Shown here one piece after another: positions 62,716 to 64,000 of a DNA stretch of 64,000 nucleotides (position 1 is the stretch's first letter; the number at the start of each line of letters is the position of its first letter). Source of the DNA: an uncultured Muribaculaceae bacterium (GTDB taxonomy: Bacteria; Bacteroidota; Bacteroidia; Bacteroidales; Muribaculaceae). The stretch lies in NCBI GenBank assembly GCA_910585285.1, contig CAJUDL010000002.1:62001-126000 (forward strand). Direction: 5' to 3'. Under the pieces are notes generated by a model. It was not told the DNA's origin. It saw only the letters and a program-made list of their open reading frames with translations, and ran no database searches. Both the position numbers and the translations under genes were made by a program.

Positions 62716-64000
62716 TTATTTAATCATAACTTTTACAGTCTTCCTGAATGTCGGGGATGTAACGAGATAAATACCTCTCGCAAGATTCTCTCCGTTTATC
62801 AGTTTCCTGCCATTTAGATCATAAATGCTTGCACCATCCGGCACGAGGATATTGTTTCCCCACACCTCAACCAGACAACTGTCGTCTATCTCCTCAACGT
62901 CCTCAACACCCGAAGTCTCCTTCACTTTGCGATAGAAATCAAGACGCTCTTGTCCGTTACTTGTATATGTTGTGAATCGTTTTGCACTCTTGTTGTAATA
63001 GAGCGCTCCGGATCCGCTGCTTGCCGAAGAGCCATAAACCACAGCCACACCCTGCGATGAATAGGCAAGCTTTGCCTTAACACCTTGAGTGGTTGAATAG
63101 TCTGTAAGATTGATAGTCTTTACCGACGAACTGAAAAGGTACCCTTTCTCATTTCCGACAAGATCAGATGCCTTAAGAGCATAGCCGTCGCCCTGCGCCT
63201 CAAGGGTGATCAAAGCCGCATCCGAGGGAGCCGTTTTGATTATATCTCCTTCAATAGTAATAGTTGCGGTAGGCTCAAAATAAGTTTGCTCTTTGTTTTG
63301 AGTCAGCGTCATAGCAACATGTGAATCCGAACCGAGAACAAGATAACTCTCTCCTGCGCGGATATCCGACTGAGAAGACACAAGTACGTATGTGCCTGGT
63401 ATGAGAGAGGGATCTTCCGGTGTTGGATCCACAGGATCTGGGTCAATTGGATCTGGGTCAATTGGATCCGGATCAACCGGGTCTGGATCCACAGGATCGG
63501 GATTGTGAGCTCCGTCAACATGATACGGCTGACCATTCTTTGAGCCCCAGATGTATTCGGCAAGATCAGGAAGATCGATAAAAGGATTGCGGTTCTTCTG
63601 TACGCTATATACGCCATCATTACGATCGCGTTCTTTCTGGCTGACAGCATCATTTGCCGACCAGCGCAAAAGCAGATCCTTTGCCCATGTCTTCAGTTCA
63701 AACGGACTTGCCGTGAACATCCATTCCACATTAGATCCACCTTTAGTCCTTCCCCAGTTCAGGTCATCATACACAACAAACATATACATATATGCTCTTG
63801 CGAAATCACCCTTATAATCATCGAGAGGCTCAAAGCCATTGCTTGATCCTCCACCTTGACCGGATTTGGGAGTACCGACAGTAACAGCACCATTTGTCCA
63901 TTTTTTTGAACTAAGTTCCGTAAGAGGATAGTTGCTTTTACGACTGTTACCCTCCGAGTCTGATGGATTCAAATGCACAATATCTTGATAAGCATCATTC
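62716..64000 (-). CDS. Second secreted endonuclease I paralogue (5' end cut by window)
   Basis: The frame runs off the window end, giving the last 428 or so residues. NDAYQDIVHLNPSDSEGN aligns with AYQDLFHLNPSNAEAN of the downstream paralogue, then DFARAYMYMFVVYDD and NRNPFIDLPDLAEYIWG. An Asp-Pro-rich linker (PDPVDPDPIDP repeats) replaces the sandwich domain of the paralogue, then comes a matching beta domain and a T9SS-type end (VPDGASIYDLNGRKLING, LARGIYLVTS). The apparent GTG at 63978 is internal and not a start. It probably shares a transcript with the next gene, 7 bases away. Confidence 0.88.
   Translation of the reverse strand, partial: NDAYQDIVHLNPSDSEGNSRKSNYPLTELSSKKWTNGAVTVGTPKSGQGGGSSNGFEPLDDYKGDFARAYMYMFVVYDDLNWGRTKGGSNVEWMFTASPFELKTWAKDLLLRWSANDAVSQKERDRNDGVYSVQKNRNPFIDLPDLAEYIWGSKNGQPYHVDGAHNPDPVDPDPVDPDPIDPDPIDPDPVDPTPEDPSLIPGTYVLVSSQSDIRAGESYLVLGSDSHVAMTLTQNKEQTYFEPTATITIEGDIIKTAPSDAALITLEAQGDGYALKASDLVGNEKGYLFSSSVKTINLTDYSTTQGVKAKLAYSSQGVAVVYGSSASSGSGALYYNKSAKRFTTYTSNGQERLDFYRKVKETSGVEDVEEIDDSCLVEVWGNNILVPDGASIYDLNGRKLINGENLARGIYLVTSPTFRKTVKVMIK
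63424..63500. repeat. 18-bp degenerate tandem repeat coding for an Asp-Pro linker
   Basis: About four to five units of the form GGATCTGGGTCAATT encode DPDPVDP/DPDPIDP in the nuclease linker on the minus strand. Such repeats easily change copy number, so linker length may vary between strains. Confidence 0.8.

Noticed and set aside
63976..63978. GTG as the true start of the last nuclease
   Set aside because: In-frame codons upstream (NDAYQDI) match the paralogue, so the gene runs past the window end.

Overview
The window reads as a chromosomal segment of an anaerobic gut-type Bacteroidales, most likely a Muribaculaceae relative (Muribaculum/Duncaniella-like). The family-level call is inference. 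It rests on TTTG-N19/20-TAnnTTTG promoters, a SusC/SusD pair, C-terminal type IX secretion (T9SS) tails, a GSCFA protein, many Cys-box lipoproteins, KorA/KorB, and A/T-rich leaders with few Shine-Dalgarno sites.

Layout. 1-8.8 kb: the end of a secreted T9SS-type protein, a GSCFA hydrolase, a CE1-like esterase, a coupled GNAT acyltransferase/ATP-grasp pair, ychF, a small lipoprotein, cdd and a glucosaminidase-LysM protein. 8.75-16.75 kb: an accessory island with a 2063-residue SpvB/FG-GAP/YD-repeat (Rhs-like) polymorphic toxin. Its variable tip looks like a GIY-YIG nuclease. A probable immunity gene overlaps the toxin's 3' end, and a small one-YD-repeat protein with a T9SS-like tail follows. 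Two imperfect copies of one palindromic repeat flank the island. 16.8-25.0 kb: housekeeping genes (tRNA-Arg(CCT), yceD-like gene, rpmF, fabH, era, der, two FKBP isomerases, a C1 peptidase, rsmA). 25.1-27.1 kb: a LexA-like S24 repressor and an AAA ATPase, each preceded by a long perfect palindrome (21-bp and 27-bp arms).

27.2-43.4 kb: a secreted GH27 alpha-galactosidase, a TonB-dependent receptor, and a SusC-SusD-lipoprotein-M16 protease-propeller lipoprotein-phosphoesterase locus. 43.4-46.4 kb: a REP-associated tyrosine transposase (RAYT) beside a 358-bp block made almost entirely of repeats, then a ComM-type ATPase with a low-complexity insertion. 46.4-64 kb: a thioredoxin-fold lipoprotein, a WYL regulator, mannose-1-phosphate guanylyltransferase, a Na/Pi cotransporter, folA plus a glycosyltransferase, gyrB, fabF-acpP, korA-korB, and two tandem secreted endonuclease I paralogues, the second cut by the window end.

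The most unusual material is the Rhs island with its flanking repeats, the palindrome-controlled repressor/ATPase pair, the RAYT with its repeat block, and a dispersed TTAGGC-rich repeat family placed just after stop codons. Nothing here is proven to be a new system; these are the strongest candidates.
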